The notes under the pieces were generated by a model. It did not search any database. It saw only the letters and a program-made list of their open reading frames with translations, and was not told the DNA's origin. Position numbers and translations under genes: made by a program. From Calothrix sp. NIES-2098 (lineage in GTDB: Bacteria > Cyanobacteriota > Cyanobacteriia > Cyanobacteriales > Nostocaceae): a stretch of DNA of 64,000 nucleotides. Shown in pieces: positions 44,401 through 52,533 of the stretch (within the stretch, counting starts at the first letter, position 1; every line of letters begins with the position of its first letter). The stretch lies in contig AP018172.1 of the NCBI GenBank assembly GCA_002368175.1, positions 6,885,001-6,949,000 of the forward strand. Direction: 5' to 3'.

Positions 44401-44593
44401 TCTGCGTTGTTATGAATGTCAAGGAGACACAGCCGAGTTATCTTTACAAAGCGATATCGGCTTAAATCTCACAGCAGCAGTAGATTTATTGGAGCGTTCT
44501 ACCGCTACAGAATTCTCATTTAGGCAACAAATCTTTACGATTCAGCCTTGGAAAGTTACTAGCTTTAAGATTATACCAGAAACTCAACCCTGA
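41423..44593 (+). CDS. alpha-mannosidase (GH38)
   Basis: A 1056-residue GH38 enzyme that hydrolyses alpha-mannosides. The zinc-binding GHAHLDLAWLWP is near residue 252. The nucleophile aspartate is D366 in WLPDSFGF. GDHGGGPTRDM carries further conserved residues, and HDILPGSSI marks the end of the catalytic region, with a beta-sandwich C-terminal half. The first ~190 residues form an N-terminal domain. ATG 41423 (MTLPVSQSHTN) is chosen over the TTG-opened frame at 41345. Residues around 205-217 (NHKGAKNAKKEK) are encoded by a dispersed DNA repeat, an in-frame insertion in an apparent linker. Confidence 0.92.
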   Translation: MTLPVSQSHTNLISAAIEQLRSCCQVNLQSTWLYQESDWSITEVAALNLSQWKPVELNPKGNIAWTAGKKVLWLAQKLVVPQDLQGYPLSGLSLRLTLLWWADAAEIYVNGELVLEGDLFDCSPRVLLSQRVKPGEEFIVALRLVSPGHDDGALVRSLLVYESPDYNLPDAGFVADELAVVQLYLERFAPEKLEVLAEVVGEVTNHKGAKNAKKEKQEWEDILATVRHHIQDYLRASACIGGSKSKIYLVGHAHLDLAWLWPVSETWNAAQRTFESVLKLQQDFPELIFCHSMPSQYAWIEEHRPDLFQEIQEAVAAGRWEVIGGLWVEPELNLIAGESIVRQLLYGQRYTQEKFGKISPVAWLPDSFGFCATLPQFFVNAGIEYFVTQKLLWNDTTKFDYGAFWWRSPDGSEVFSLMSAPIGEGINPVKMADYTYEWQTKTGLKDALWLPGVGDHGGGPTRDMLETAERWQHSPVFPDLEFTTTEKYLQQISNSPASSFPVWEDELYLEFHRGCYTTHGDQKRWNRRCESLLYQAELFATLAKISCGVEYAKAEIETAWKQLLFQQFHDILPGSSITEVYVDALPEWQQVEQVGTKILQDSLLAIASHITLPQPPQPNSLPVIVFNSLNWQRSEVVSVNLPRTANQQWQVYDVSGKQLLSQITEPSTLLFFATDIPSVGYRLFWLVPTSALPSPPSFPSDWVLENEYLRVVVDPNTGDLSSVFDKTHQREVLTGAGNQLQAFQDSGQYWDAWNIDPNYALHPLPPTTLKSIQWLEQGVVQSRLRVVRQLGDSEFCQDYILTVGVPLLKIATTVDWQESHVLVKAAFPLNIEADFATYEIPCGAIRRTTKPQTPAEKAKWEVPALRWADLTGETDELIYGVSLLNDCKYGYDSQPNQLRLTLLRRPHWPNPEADRGFHEFTYALYPHTGSWESANTVKRGYELNIPLQVIVNPPRTQNAEISTPEKMSFLNLSADNLILMAFKQAEDDSQQLILRCYECQGDTAELSLQSDIGLNLTAAVDLLERSTATEFSFRQQIFTIQPWKVTSFKIIPETQP
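42035..42071 (+). repeat. dispersed repeat inserted in the alpha-mannosidase gene
   Basis: AACCACAAAGGCGCGAAGAACGCGAAGAAAGAG is a short dispersed repeat normally seen in spacers of cyanobacterial genomes. Here it is in frame and encodes a lysine-rich stretch in a presumed linker. The related form at 11143-11175 is in a spacer. Confidence 0.65.
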
Positions 44594-44635
44594 TTTTTAC
44601 AGACGCTCTCAATGGCGTCTGTAACCTTGTGTACG

Positions 44636-44767
44636 TTAGTCTTCGTGGTCTTCAAATGGATCTGCTAATTCCTTGCTTGGAGGCCCAAAAGATATATAAA
44701 TTCCCCAGCCAGTGATGGCAATCACTAGGGCAGCGAGAGAAATGCTAAGAACTATTGCGGGTTCCAT
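44636..44767 (-). CDS. psbN: PsbN, photosystem II assembly protein
   Basis: A 43-residue protein too short for most gene tracks: one hydrophobic helix (ALVIAITGWGIYISFG) after MEPAIVLSISLA, then the strongly conserved tail GPPSKELADPFEDHED. It lies in the opposite direction to psbH, 85 bases away, which is the conserved arrangement in cyanobacteria and plastids. PsbN is needed for assembly of the photosystem II reaction centre and is not a permanent subunit. Confidence 0.96.
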   Translation of the reverse strand: MEPAIVLSISLAALVIAITGWGIYISFGPPSKELADPFEDHED

Positions 44768-44852
44768 AATTGAGGGATAGATTATGAGTGCTATTCTTAT
44801 AGAATATTACAGAAGATTAAAAAAAGCTTTGGCAAGTAATCTTAGGTGAACT

Positions 44853-45056
44853 ATGGCACAAAGGACTAGGTTGGGAGATATACTGAGACCCTTAAACTCT
44901 GAGTATGGTAAAGTTGCTCCGGGTTGGGGAACTACACCTGTAATGGCTGGTTTTATGCTATTATTTTTCGTTTTTCTGCTGATTATTCTACAAGTCTATA
45001 ACAAGACAATTCTGATTCAGGATGTATTTGTTGATTGGCGGAGTATAGGTCGTTAA
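44853..45056 (+). CDS. psbH: photosystem II protein PsbH
   Basis: PsbH (67 residues) is a single-helix thylakoid subunit of photosystem II that supports the QA/QB region. The sequence MAQRTRLGDILRPLNSEYGK, PGWGTTPVMAGFM and YNKTILIQDVFVDW is diagnostic. ATG 44853 is preceded by an AGGTGA-type site at 44844-44849. A terminator hairpin follows at 45098. Confidence 0.98.
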   Translation: MAQRTRLGDILRPLNSEYGKVAPGWGTTPVMAGFMLLFFVFLLIILQVYNKTILIQDVFVDWRSIGR

Positions 45057-45097
45057 CTTATACAAGGCTATTGAGCTTTTAGAATCAGCGAAGCTAC

Positions 45098-45120
45098 ACC
45101 CGGCTCGTCCGGGTTTTTTT
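45098..45120 (+). terminator. intrinsic terminator after psbH
   Basis: ACCCGG (45098-45103) pairs with CCGGGT (45109-45114) around a 5-base loop, followed by a run of T (through 45120). It lies about 40 bases after the psbH stop. Confidence 0.9.
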
Positions 45121-45226
45121 GTAGATTTCATCCTGAAAAAATTAGTCGAAAACAAGTCAACATAGATCAATGGGAAGATAGTATTCTCCTTCCCTGCTTG
45201 ACCTGTAGATTTATAGGAGAACACCC

Positions 45227-45499
45227 ATGAATATATTTGGTATTGGTCTGCCAGAAATGGCTGTAATTTTGGTAGTGGCGCTATTAGTTTTTGGGCCAAA
45301 AAAATTGCCAGAAATTGGTCGTAGCTTGGGTAAAGCAATTCGTGGCTTTCAAGAAGCCTCTAACGAATTTCAAAATGAGTTTAAACGGGAAGCGGAACAA
45401 CTAGAACAAGCTGTCAAAACTACTGCTGAACTTGAACCCAAGCAAATCGAAGCAGCGCAATCAGAGCATGACACTGCTAGTTCTTCGCCAAAAGGCTAA
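45227..45499 (+). CDS. tatA: Sec-independent protein translocase TatA/E
   Basis: A 90-residue TatA/TatE-family protein: an N-terminal transmembrane helix (MNIFGIGLPEMAVILVVALLV) ending at the family hinge FGPKKLPEIGRSLGKA, then an amphipathic helix and a charged tail. Tat complexes move folded proteins across the thylakoid and plasma membranes. ATG 45227 has an AGGAGA site at 45212-45217. The stop is 34 bases before the pth start. TatB or TatC is not present in the window. Confidence 0.95.
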   Translation: MNIFGIGLPEMAVILVVALLVFGPKKLPEIGRSLGKAIRGFQEASNEFQNEFKREAEQLEQAVKTTAELEPKQIEAAQSEHDTASSSPKG

Positions 45500-45533
45500 A
45501 TTAAGTGCTGCATATCGATTGACTAGAGTCAAA

Positions 45534-46175
45534 ATGACAGAGGCTGATACAAAACCAGCTTTGGTGATTCCCCAGCTAATTGTCGGGTTGGGGAATCCAG
45601 AGCCTAAATATGACCAAACGCGCCACAATATTGGCTTCGCGGCTGTTGATGCACTTTCGCGTACGTGGCAAATTCCGTTAGCAGAAAATCGCAAGTTTCA
45701 AGGACAATTCGGTGAAGGTGTTGCGCCAGTTGGTGGTAAGATCCGCTTGCTCAAGCCGTTGACTTATATGAATCGATCGGGACAGGCGATACAGGCAGTT
45801 ACTAGTTGGTATAAATTGCCGCCAGAGTCAGTTTTGGTAATTTATGATGAGATGGATTTACCTCTAGGAAAGACTCGCCTGCGCTTGTCGGGTTCGGCTG
45901 GGGGGCATAATGGCATGAAAAGTGCGATCGCACATTTGAGTTCTCAAAATTTCCCACGTTTGCGCATCGGTATAGGTAAACCCAAAGGTGCAGCAAATAA
46001 CGACGATTCTGGGGCTGTGTCCCACGTGCTAGGACGTTTTTCTGCTAGCGAAACTCAAGTAATGTCTTTAGTACTTCAATTTGTGGTTGAGTGTGTAGAA
46101 CTCACCCTCAAACAAGGAGTAGAAAAGGCGATGAACCGTTGTAACAGCAGCACTATTGATCCTTCTGAGTCTTAG
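45534..46175 (+). CDS. pth: peptidyl-tRNA hydrolase
   Basis: Pth (213 residues) releases peptide from peptidyl-tRNA that drops off ribosomes. Motifs: IVGLGNPEPKYDQTRHNIGF with the catalytic His, LLKPLTYMNRSGQA, VIYDEMDLPLG and SGSAGGHNGMKS. The frame runs back to 45432, overlapping the tatA coding region in another frame, but ATG 45534 (MTEADTKPALVIPQ) gives a normal start. It is probably transcribed with tatA. An extended N-terminus is possible but not expected. Confidence 0.95.
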   Translation: MTEADTKPALVIPQLIVGLGNPEPKYDQTRHNIGFAAVDALSRTWQIPLAENRKFQGQFGEGVAPVGGKIRLLKPLTYMNRSGQAIQAVTSWYKLPPESVLVIYDEMDLPLGKTRLRLSGSAGGHNGMKSAIAHLSSQNFPRLRIGIGKPKGAANNDDSGAVSHVLGRFSASETQVMSLVLQFVVECVELTLKQGVEKAMNRCNSSTIDPSES

Positions 46176-46261
46176 CTCAAGGGTGATTTTCACATTGATT
46201 TTGGTTGATGGATAGCGATGATCGCTGACTCCATCTAACCATATTCATGACATTTGAGACG

Positions 46262-46307
46262 CCCCACACTTGGGGAAAGGAATTAACTCACACCCCTAAC
46301 TGGGGTG
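46262..46307 (+). terminator. paired short hairpins in the pth-rpsU convergent gap
   Basis: CCCC-ACACTT-GGGG (46262-46275) and CACCCC-TAACT-GGGGTG (46291-46307) are two small GC-rich hairpins between the convergent pth and rpsU genes. The second is followed 9-18 bases later by a T-rich stretch. They may end pth transcription, but no clean T-run directly follows. Confidence 0.35.
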
Positions 46308-46401
46308 CGGTAAATCTTTGTTAATTTTTGTAAGAATCATGGCAACGTTATGTTGCTTGTTTAAGAACTTGTCTTCAAACAGAGCCACCACCAAAATAGG
46401 T

Positions 46402-46581
46402 TTATTTAAAACGTCTCTTGCGTCTAGCTGCCACTGCCTTACGTTTCTTCTTTTCCAATGGTGTTTCAAAGTGCCGATGATACTTAACGTCAGCTAATAT
46501 ACCAGCTTTGGAAACCTGGCGTTTAAACCGACGCAGTGCTGAGTCTATTCCTTCGTTCTCTCCTAAAACCACTTGGGTCAT
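46402..46581 (-). CDS. rpsU: 30S ribosomal protein S21
   Basis: A 59-residue S21: MTQVVLGENEGIDSALRRFK, KAGILADVKYHRHFETP and a basic tail (KRKAVAARRKRRFK). It is highly basic and of normal cyanobacterial size. The ATG is at 46581 on the reverse strand. S21 helps the small subunit begin translation. It was too short for a 60-residue cut-off but is unmistakable. Confidence 0.96.
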   Translation of the reverse strand: MTQVVLGENEGIDSALRRFKRQVSKAGILADVKYHRHFETPLEKKKRKAVAARRKRRFK

Positions 46582-46865
46582 TCTTACTCTATCCTCAAGA
46601 TCGATCAGTTTCCATTGTAATAGCAGCCCCTAACTTAGCAAAACTCCTCTACCCAAGAACTATGAAAAAGTGCAATTTTTGGTATTGAGGTAAGTTATTG
46701 CTGCTGCCTAAACCTGGCAAATCTTTATACTTTAACACCATCGCTATGGAATTCGAGAATAGGAGGCGATGGCTCTGTCAAAGACTTTGACGAACACACC
46801 ATCAAATTTTCCTGACTATACCACAGTAAGATCAAGTTATATTTGCTACAGTTAATATGCTTGTT
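46582..46865. other. rpsU upstream spacer
   Basis: This 284-base region between rpsU and the membrane protein gene at 46866 probably holds the rpsU promoter. No conserved element recognised. Confidence 0.3.
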
Positions 46866-47210
46866 TTAAAAGTTAATTCTGCCTTCTGTAAGTAATTTAT
46901 ACCCTGCTGCTAATGCTGTAAAAGCAACTAAAAAATTCCACAAACTAGTTGGTTTTAAAATTACTCCGCCGCTTAAGAAAACTAGAACTATTCCTATTGC
47001 TAATAAAATCCAACCTAAGTTACCTGTTTGTCTACGAAAAAATATTAATGATAATACGCCAGCCATAAGTGCCAGCACTGAGCCAGTGGCAGGTATCTTG
47101 CTATAAAAATACCGATAATAGCCAGTAGCAAATATAATATTTTGTCCAAAAAAGTATAAACCTATAAAAAGCAAAAATAAACCTATGAGTTTAATTAACA
47201 ATCTACTCAT
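46866..47210 (-). CDS. small four-helix membrane protein of unknown function
   Basis: This 114-residue protein is almost entirely hydrophobic, with about four membrane helices: IKLIGLFLLFIGLYFFG; ATGSVLALMAGVLSLIFF; LGWILLAIGIVLVFLSGG; and LWNFLVAFTALAAGY. The start MSRLLIKLIG has basic residues at the cytoplasmic side. I recognise no family. It lies between rpsU and rsmI, on the same strand as both. Confidence 0.6.
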   Translation of the reverse strand: MSRLLIKLIGLFLLFIGLYFFGQNIIFATGYYRYFYSKIPATGSVLALMAGVLSLIFFRRQTGNLGWILLAIGIVLVFLSGGVILKPTSLWNFLVAFTALAAGYKLLTEGRINF

Positions 47211-47362
47211 AATTTTTTATATGTTAGTTATTAAGATAATTATAATTAATAAAATCTCGTAATAGTACCGAAAAAATACTAGAAAAATGTAAAAAATATA
47301 CTAAATATTAAAAATTTTGAGAACAGCTTAAGCCATTGCCGAGAAAGCTAAATAACGTGTCC

Positions 47363-48220
47363 CTACTCAGAATCAACCACAATTGAGAGAGCTAATTGAT
47401 AAATTTCTCGACGCGGTAGGGAAGTGAATTTTGCTAACTGGCGACTAGCTTGCGATCGCGATATTCCTTGACGAATTAATTGTTCGAGTTCGGCTTTGAT
47501 TTGGGCTTCTGTGAGTTGGGGTTGAGTGGCTGGAGTTCCTGCTACCACAAGAGTATATTCGCCTTGGGGTTCGCGCTGGCTGTAATGAGCGATCGCTTCG
47601 GCAATTGTGCCTCGCCAAAATTCCTCGTAAAATTTGGTGAGTTCTCTAGCCAGGACAATTTGGCGATCGCTTCCGAATGTTTCTCCTAAATCTTGTAAAG
47701 TTTCCCGCAATCGATGCGGTGATTCGTAGAAAATTAGAGTGCGGGATTCTGTTTGCAGCGATTCTAAATATTCTCGCCGTTGTTGACTTTTCGCTGAGAG
47801 AAAACCTTCAAATACAAACCGATCTGTTGGTAATCCTGATGCACTTAAAGCCGTAATTGCCGCACTCGCACCCGGAATCGGAACCACAGATATTCCTCCT
47901 TCCACACAAGCTTTCACCAATTCATACCCTGGATCGGAAATTCCTGGCATACCCGCATCACTGACTAAAGCAATTGCCTTACCATTAGCTAAATGCTCTA
48001 ACAATTCTGGAATTCGGCTGGTACGATTGTGTTCGTGGTAGCTCACCTGAGGAACTTTAATTTGAAAATGTTGTAGCAGTTTGCCTGTGTGGCGCGTGTC
48101 TTCCGCAGCAATCAGATCCACCGTTTGCAAAATTCGCACCGCCCGAAAGGTAATATCTTCAAGATTGCCAATTGGTGTACCTACAACATAAAGCGTTCCT
48201 GGTTTAGGATCGGTCTGCAT
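47363..48220 (-). CDS. rsmI: 16S rRNA (cytidine(1402)-2'-O)-methyltransferase RsmI
   Basis: RsmI (285 residues) methylates C1402 of 16S rRNA with S-adenosylmethionine. Motifs: GTLYVVGTPIGNLEDIT, AAEDTRHTGKLL, ALVSDAGMPGISDPG, VVPIPGASAAITALSASGLP and FEGFL. The frame extends to 48286 inside the preceding gene, but ATG 48220 (MQTDPKPGTLYVVG) gives the family start and leaves 19 bases after the upstream stop. It may be transcribed with that gene. Confidence 0.94.
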   Translation of the reverse strand: MQTDPKPGTLYVVGTPIGNLEDITFRAVRILQTVDLIAAEDTRHTGKLLQHFQIKVPQVSYHEHNRTSRIPELLEHLANGKAIALVSDAGMPGISDPGYELVKACVEGGISVVPIPGASAAITALSASGLPTDRFVFEGFLSAKSQQRREYLESLQTESRTLIFYESPHRLRETLQDLGETFGSDRQIVLARELTKFYEEFWRGTIAEAIAHYSQREPQGEYTLVVAGTPATQPQLTEAQIKAELEQLIRQGISRSQASRQLAKFTSLPRREIYQLALSIVVDSE

Positions 48221-48239
48221 GATTGAGAAATCCAGCTTT

Positions 48240-50240
48240 CTAAATAAGTTGGGAATGCGCTGCTCGAATTGCGGATGCGATCGCACTTTCTACCATACCA
48301 TCAGCAATTTGCTGTCCTTGCTGCACAACAAATTGCTTAAAAAATGGATCTTTTTTAGCCTCTGTGAGAATTAGTTGTTCAATTAGTTCAGCTTGTTTAT
48401 CCACAGAAATAGCAACACTCTGATTTTGAAATTGTTCTAAAAGATTTTGGACTAACTTTTGCGATTGCTCTGGTTCGCTGCAATTAGCAACAAAACTGCG
48501 AATTTTACTAGCAGCTTCATCATAATTAATTTCCCCAGAACCAGCTAAGTTTGTAATTGTACTACCTGTAATATAAAAACTATTACCAAAAGATCTTTTA
48601 TTAGCTTCTTTTAAAGCTCCTGCTTGATCGGCAGCAATATCTAACAGTTTATTAATTTGAGGTTCTTTAACAGCTATTAAGCCTTTAATCATATCATAAA
48701 TTTCCCCAACTCTCTGTTCAACCTGTTGTCGGAGAACGCCTTCTTTATGAGTTACTTTCACAACCCAAAGGTCGCCCCGTTGTTCAACTCCTTTGAGTTC
48801 CAAACCTAAACCATCATCTTCTAATTGAAATTTGCGGAAGGTGAAACTTAAAGCTCTCCAATTTACACCTTCTTTGAAAACTAACTCAACGACTTCTTCT
48901 ACTTCTTGAAATAGAGCTTCAAACTCTCCTTTTTCAAAGTAACGACCGACAGGATATTGTTCTATTGTTTCTCCTTTCTTATCCAATTTACGAAATACGT
49001 AATCACATTTTACCCTAGCAAAACAAGTCTTACTATTAACGTGCCAATCTTCAATACAAATTCCAGTTAAATCGGCATCGGTAAAATTAACTCCTGTCAC
49101 TTGAGCGCCAACTAAAATACTGTGACGCAAATCAGCATCTTGTAAATCTGCTCCTTTGAGATTAGTTCCTCTCAAATTGAAATATCTCATATCTGCGCTG
49201 CGCAAATATGCTCCTTGTAAGTTGAGATTGCTAAATTCTTTATCTTTACTTTTTCCATCAATTAGCAGTTTTTGTACTTTGTAGTTAGTCAAATCTATAT
49301 ATCTATCATCTAATCTAGCCCTATCTAATCCTTTAACTCCCTTAAGACAAGTCCGGTAAAAATTACTGGCGCGGAAATCGCTATTTGCTAACAGAGAACC
49401 AGTAAAATCAATGTTACTTAAATCTAAGTTATAAAATGATGTACTGCCCCATGTACCAGCTGCGATCGCCCAAGAATGCAAAAAATAAAAATGGCTGGAA
49501 TGTTTATGACTAAATTTTGTGACGATTAAACTAAGAATCCCAAAACCAAATCCAGAAATCATACCACCTAAAAGGCTAGCGCTTTTTACAAAAAGGCTTT
49601 GCTCTGCAAATTTGCTATCGACTCCCCCAGATAAATACAAAATTATCGTGGCAATAACTGCAATGATAATTATAAATGTAGCAATGGAAACTTGAAACCT
49701 ATCGAGTTTACTTTTTACAAAAGTTATATGAAATACAGCAATAACAAAACTGCCTGTCAATAAACTAAAAAGGCTAAAAGTTATGCCTGCTAAAAAAATA
49801 GCTAAGTGTTGAATAAGATGATCTATTGCTGGATAAATGTGATTATCAATAACAGGCAACAAATTAAATAATACTAAAATTTCTGTGATTATTAATGTAA
49901 GAAAAAAATATACTATAGCTGCTCTTAATCCCTTAGCAATACCTTGGCGAATAGTGGCAGTTAGCCAAGCAATAATTATGATAATCATCCAAAAAAGTTC
50001 TATTCTCCCTGGCTGGATTGTTAAACTTATATTAAAGAAATACCAACTTCCAAAAAAGCCAGATACAATACCAGAGATTATAGACAATACAACTAAAATC
50101 AAGAATAAACAGACTTTTATTATAATTGGTTGTCCAGCAATAAGGTTATGTAATTCTGGCTGTAAATATTCTTGGGATAAACGCCAACCTTGAATGTTTT
50201 TTCCACTGTGAATTTGACTGAATAAGCGATGAGAGTGCAT
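48240..50240 (-). CDS. membrane protein with pentapeptide repeats and C-terminal helical domain
   Basis: A 666-residue protein with about seven membrane helices in residues ~35-240 (e.g. KVCLFLILVVLSIISGIVSG). A pentapeptide-repeat region follows at ~275-400 (LDLSNIDFTGSLLANSDF, LRGTNLKGADLQDADL), giving a right-handed beta-helix. The C-terminal part contains the motif NSFYITGSTITNLAGSG, then a helical region (SVDKQAELIEQLILTEAKK). The same motif is found at the end of the CHAT protein at 51590. It starts 40 bases from the divergent trypsin-like gene. I see no precise function. The architecture fits a membrane sensor or scaffold. Confidence 0.75.
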   Translation of the reverse strand: MHSHRLFSQIHSGKNIQGWRLSQEYLQPELHNLIAGQPIIIKVCLFLILVVLSIISGIVSGFFGSWYFFNISLTIQPGRIELFWMIIIIIAWLTATIRQGIAKGLRAAIVYFFLTLIITEILVLFNLLPVIDNHIYPAIDHLIQHLAIFLAGITFSLFSLLTGSFVIAVFHITFVKSKLDRFQVSIATFIIIIAVIATIILYLSGGVDSKFAEQSLFVKSASLLGGMISGFGFGILSLIVTKFSHKHSSHFYFLHSWAIAAGTWGSTSFYNLDLSNIDFTGSLLANSDFRASNFYRTCLKGVKGLDRARLDDRYIDLTNYKVQKLLIDGKSKDKEFSNLNLQGAYLRSADMRYFNLRGTNLKGADLQDADLRHSILVGAQVTGVNFTDADLTGICIEDWHVNSKTCFARVKCDYVFRKLDKKGETIEQYPVGRYFEKGEFEALFQEVEEVVELVFKEGVNWRALSFTFRKFQLEDDGLGLELKGVEQRGDLWVVKVTHKEGVLRQQVEQRVGEIYDMIKGLIAVKEPQINKLLDIAADQAGALKEANKRSFGNSFYITGSTITNLAGSGEINYDEAASKIRSFVANCSEPEQSQKLVQNLLEQFQNQSVAISVDKQAELIEQLILTEAKKDPFFKQFVVQQGQQIADGMVESAIASAIRAAHSQLI

Positions 50241-50280
50241 TCCAAAGTCACCAATTAATTTTGAGAGAATTGAGAATATT

Positions 50281-51570
50281 ATGAGTATTACTATAACTCC
50301 ATCTCGTCAAATATTATTAGATACATGGTTCTTGCCAGGAAGCTTAGGAGAAAGATTAAATTTAAGTTCTATTCCGTTTCCCTCGAAACAAGACGATGTC
50401 CTTGAGGATATTGAAGACTCTGATTTAGTAGATATTATCAACTCACGATTTGATATCAATCCCTCATCTCGTATTAGTGCAGTTTTTGGTCAACCTGATT
50501 TTTTGCCATTTTCTTTTTTAGAGTTAGGCGTAAGACGAGGTGCTGCTGTATGCCGACTGGTGCGGGAATTTTCTGAACCAGCTAGAGTTGAACTATTGGA
50601 TAAAATTGATGCTCTTGAAAATGAGCTTAAAAAGCGCGGACAAGGTGTTTTATCTGAAGAAGACATAAAAGAAATATTTTCATTGGCTGAAAAAGAGCCA
50701 GATTGTATTCAGCAATTGTTTGATGGCATCGATATAAATCATCCATCAGATGCACTCAAAGATCCAGAACGTTTCAAAAAACTACTTCCTGTTCCAATAG
50801 CAACAGGATTTTTAGTTGGAAGCAGTTACCTACTCACCAATCATCATGTGCTTCCAGATAAAGAGGTATGCGCTCAAGTAATAGCCCAATTTGGTTACGA
50901 TCAGGATGGTCTGGGAAGAAAAATTCCTCCAGTAGAATACAAACTCGATCCAAATTCAGTAACAGGTTTTTTTGAAACTAACGAAGAATTGGACTACACC
51001 TTAGTTAAATTACAAGATAGACCTAAAGACCCTAATTTATCTATCTTAGGTAGAGCAGGCGATCGCTTTGGCTGGATTCCATTAGATGAGAACAGTACAA
51101 ACATTGCTCCACCTATAGATGATGAAAAATTGAGAAAACTCCAAAAAATAGGAGTTCAGCAAAATATTTCCCAAGAAAAACTGATAGAAGGAGAACCAGT
51201 TAATATCATTCAGCATCCAAAAGGAAAGCGTAAGCAAGTTATTCTTTCCAGCAATAAAGTTACTAATATCTACAAAAAATTTATTAGATATGAAGCCGAT
51301 GCTGATTTTAGTTCATCAGGTAGTCCGGTATTTAATCAGCAATGGCAATTAGTAGCATTACATAATTCAGCAGTAGCGAATATTAAAGCCGATTCAACTA
51401 TTGAAATAGTTGCCGAACAAGGTGTAAGAATTTGTGAAATAGTTAAAGACTTACAAGAAAAAAGTTTGAGTTCCGAAAAGATTAAAAATTTTATCGATCT
51501 GTTTGTTGATACAAAAGAAAAAGAGGCTGAGAATAAGCCTACTCAATCGCTGCCAGCAAGTGCTTACTAA
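50281..51570 (+). CDS. trypsin-like serine protease with N-terminal helical domain
   Basis: A 429-residue protein. Residues ~1-160 are helical (SDLVDIINSRFDINPSSR; SFLELGVRRGAAVCRLVREF) and lack a signal peptide, so the protease is probably intracellular. The trypsin-like domain starts near GFLVGSSYLLTNHHVL. The likely triad is H189 (NHHV), D238 (ELDYTLV) and S346 (SSSGSPVF). A C-terminal acidic tail follows. The N-terminal part looks like a death-like or effector-associated adaptor domain in which a protease is attached, as in predicted bacterial conflict systems, but I cannot name the domain. It converges with the CHAT gene 19 bases away. Confidence 0.78.
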   Translation: MSITITPSRQILLDTWFLPGSLGERLNLSSIPFPSKQDDVLEDIEDSDLVDIINSRFDINPSSRISAVFGQPDFLPFSFLELGVRRGAAVCRLVREFSEPARVELLDKIDALENELKKRGQGVLSEEDIKEIFSLAEKEPDCIQQLFDGIDINHPSDALKDPERFKKLLPVPIATGFLVGSSYLLTNHHVLPDKEVCAQVIAQFGYDQDGLGRKIPPVEYKLDPNSVTGFFETNEELDYTLVKLQDRPKDPNLSILGRAGDRFGWIPLDENSTNIAPPIDDEKLRKLQKIGVQQNISQEKLIEGEPVNIIQHPKGKRKQVILSSNKVTNIYKKFIRYEADADFSSSGSPVFNQQWQLVALHNSAVANIKADSTIEIVAEQGVRICEIVKDLQEKSLSSEKIKNFIDLFVDTKEKEAENKPTQSLPASAY

Positions 51571-51589
51571 TTTTATCTCCATGACGCCA

Positions 51590-52363
51590 TCATTTTTGTT
51601 TAGGAGCTTCGTTATAGTTAATTTGCCCTGACCCAGTAATGTTGGTGATGTTGCTGTTAGTTATATGAAATTCATTGCTTGCAGTTTGGACTGGTTGAGT
51701 TGCAGTAGAGTCAGTACCTAATTTAGCCTCGTTCTTGGCAGAAGAATCCTGTTTAGCTAAATGAGATTGAGCATTTACCTCGCTGAGATGAGGATTCTTA
51801 ATCAGAATTGGGGTTAGTTGTTCTAAAATACCTGTGAGTCGAATTGCATTGCAGGCATATTTATAAGCAAACTCAACGGGTTTTCCTGCTGCGATAGCAT
51901 CATAAAAAGCTACTGCAAATTCAATAGCTGCCCGATCGCCAATCTGCTTGCTCATACCAATAACATAGTTAATATGTTGAGCGATCGCCTCTGCTTGAAC
52001 CTGTGAATAGCAAGCATTGAGAACTACACACTCTACTCGATCGGCAAATAACTCAAATAGTCCTGCTAATCCTTCCGCATCTACAAATTTCTCTCGTCCT
52101 GTATCATCCTCAAAAACTAATCCTTCATTCTCTGTTCCATGACCAGAGAAATGTATAAACTGCGGTTCATAATTCAAGATTGCTCGTCGTACATCTCTCG
52201 GACGTACTGCCCACTTCTGTTCTAAGATAAAGCGATCGCGGTTTTTCGCAAGCTGTAATCCTGTCTCTATTTCCCGTAGTTCTTCATCCAGCCGCAAAGG
52301 TACAGTGCCTTTTGGATTTGCTGCCAGAAATAATATTTTGTTAACTTGAATTTCCTGATTCAT
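51590..52363 (-). CDS. CHAT domain (caspase-like) protein
   Basis: A 257-residue protein with a CHAT cysteine-protease domain (residues ~5-195): ILFLAANPKGTVPLRLDEEL, IHFSGHG with catalytic His near 75, and VVLNACYS with catalytic Cys near 118. A low-complexity linker (SSAKNEAKLGTDSTATQ) leads to a C-terminal motif NEFHITNSNITNITGSG shared with the pentapeptide protein. CHAT proteins are clan CD proteases, some of which act in prokaryotic defence and cell-death systems. No signal peptide is seen. Both catalytic residues are intact, so activity is possible. Confidence 0.85.
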   Translation of the reverse strand: MNQEIQVNKILFLAANPKGTVPLRLDEELREIETGLQLAKNRDRFILEQKWAVRPRDVRRAILNYEPQFIHFSGHGTENEGLVFEDDTGREKFVDAEGLAGLFELFADRVECVVLNACYSQVQAEAIAQHINYVIGMSKQIGDRAAIEFAVAFYDAIAAGKPVEFAYKYACNAIRLTGILEQLTPILIKNPHLSEVNAQSHLAKQDSSAKNEAKLGTDSTATQPVQTASNEFHITNSNITNITGSGQINYNEAPKQK

Positions 52364-52533
52364 TTGACACTATGAGATAGCTATTCTTATTCTTGTTCAT
52401 CACTTGTTAGTTCAGGGGAAAAGGAGGACAAGCTTTAACCCTTAATCTTCAACCTTTTCCCCAAACCAAATTCCGAGTTGAAAATCCTCTGCCTTGTAGT
52501 ATTGGGATATATCTATTTCAAGATTTACTATAG

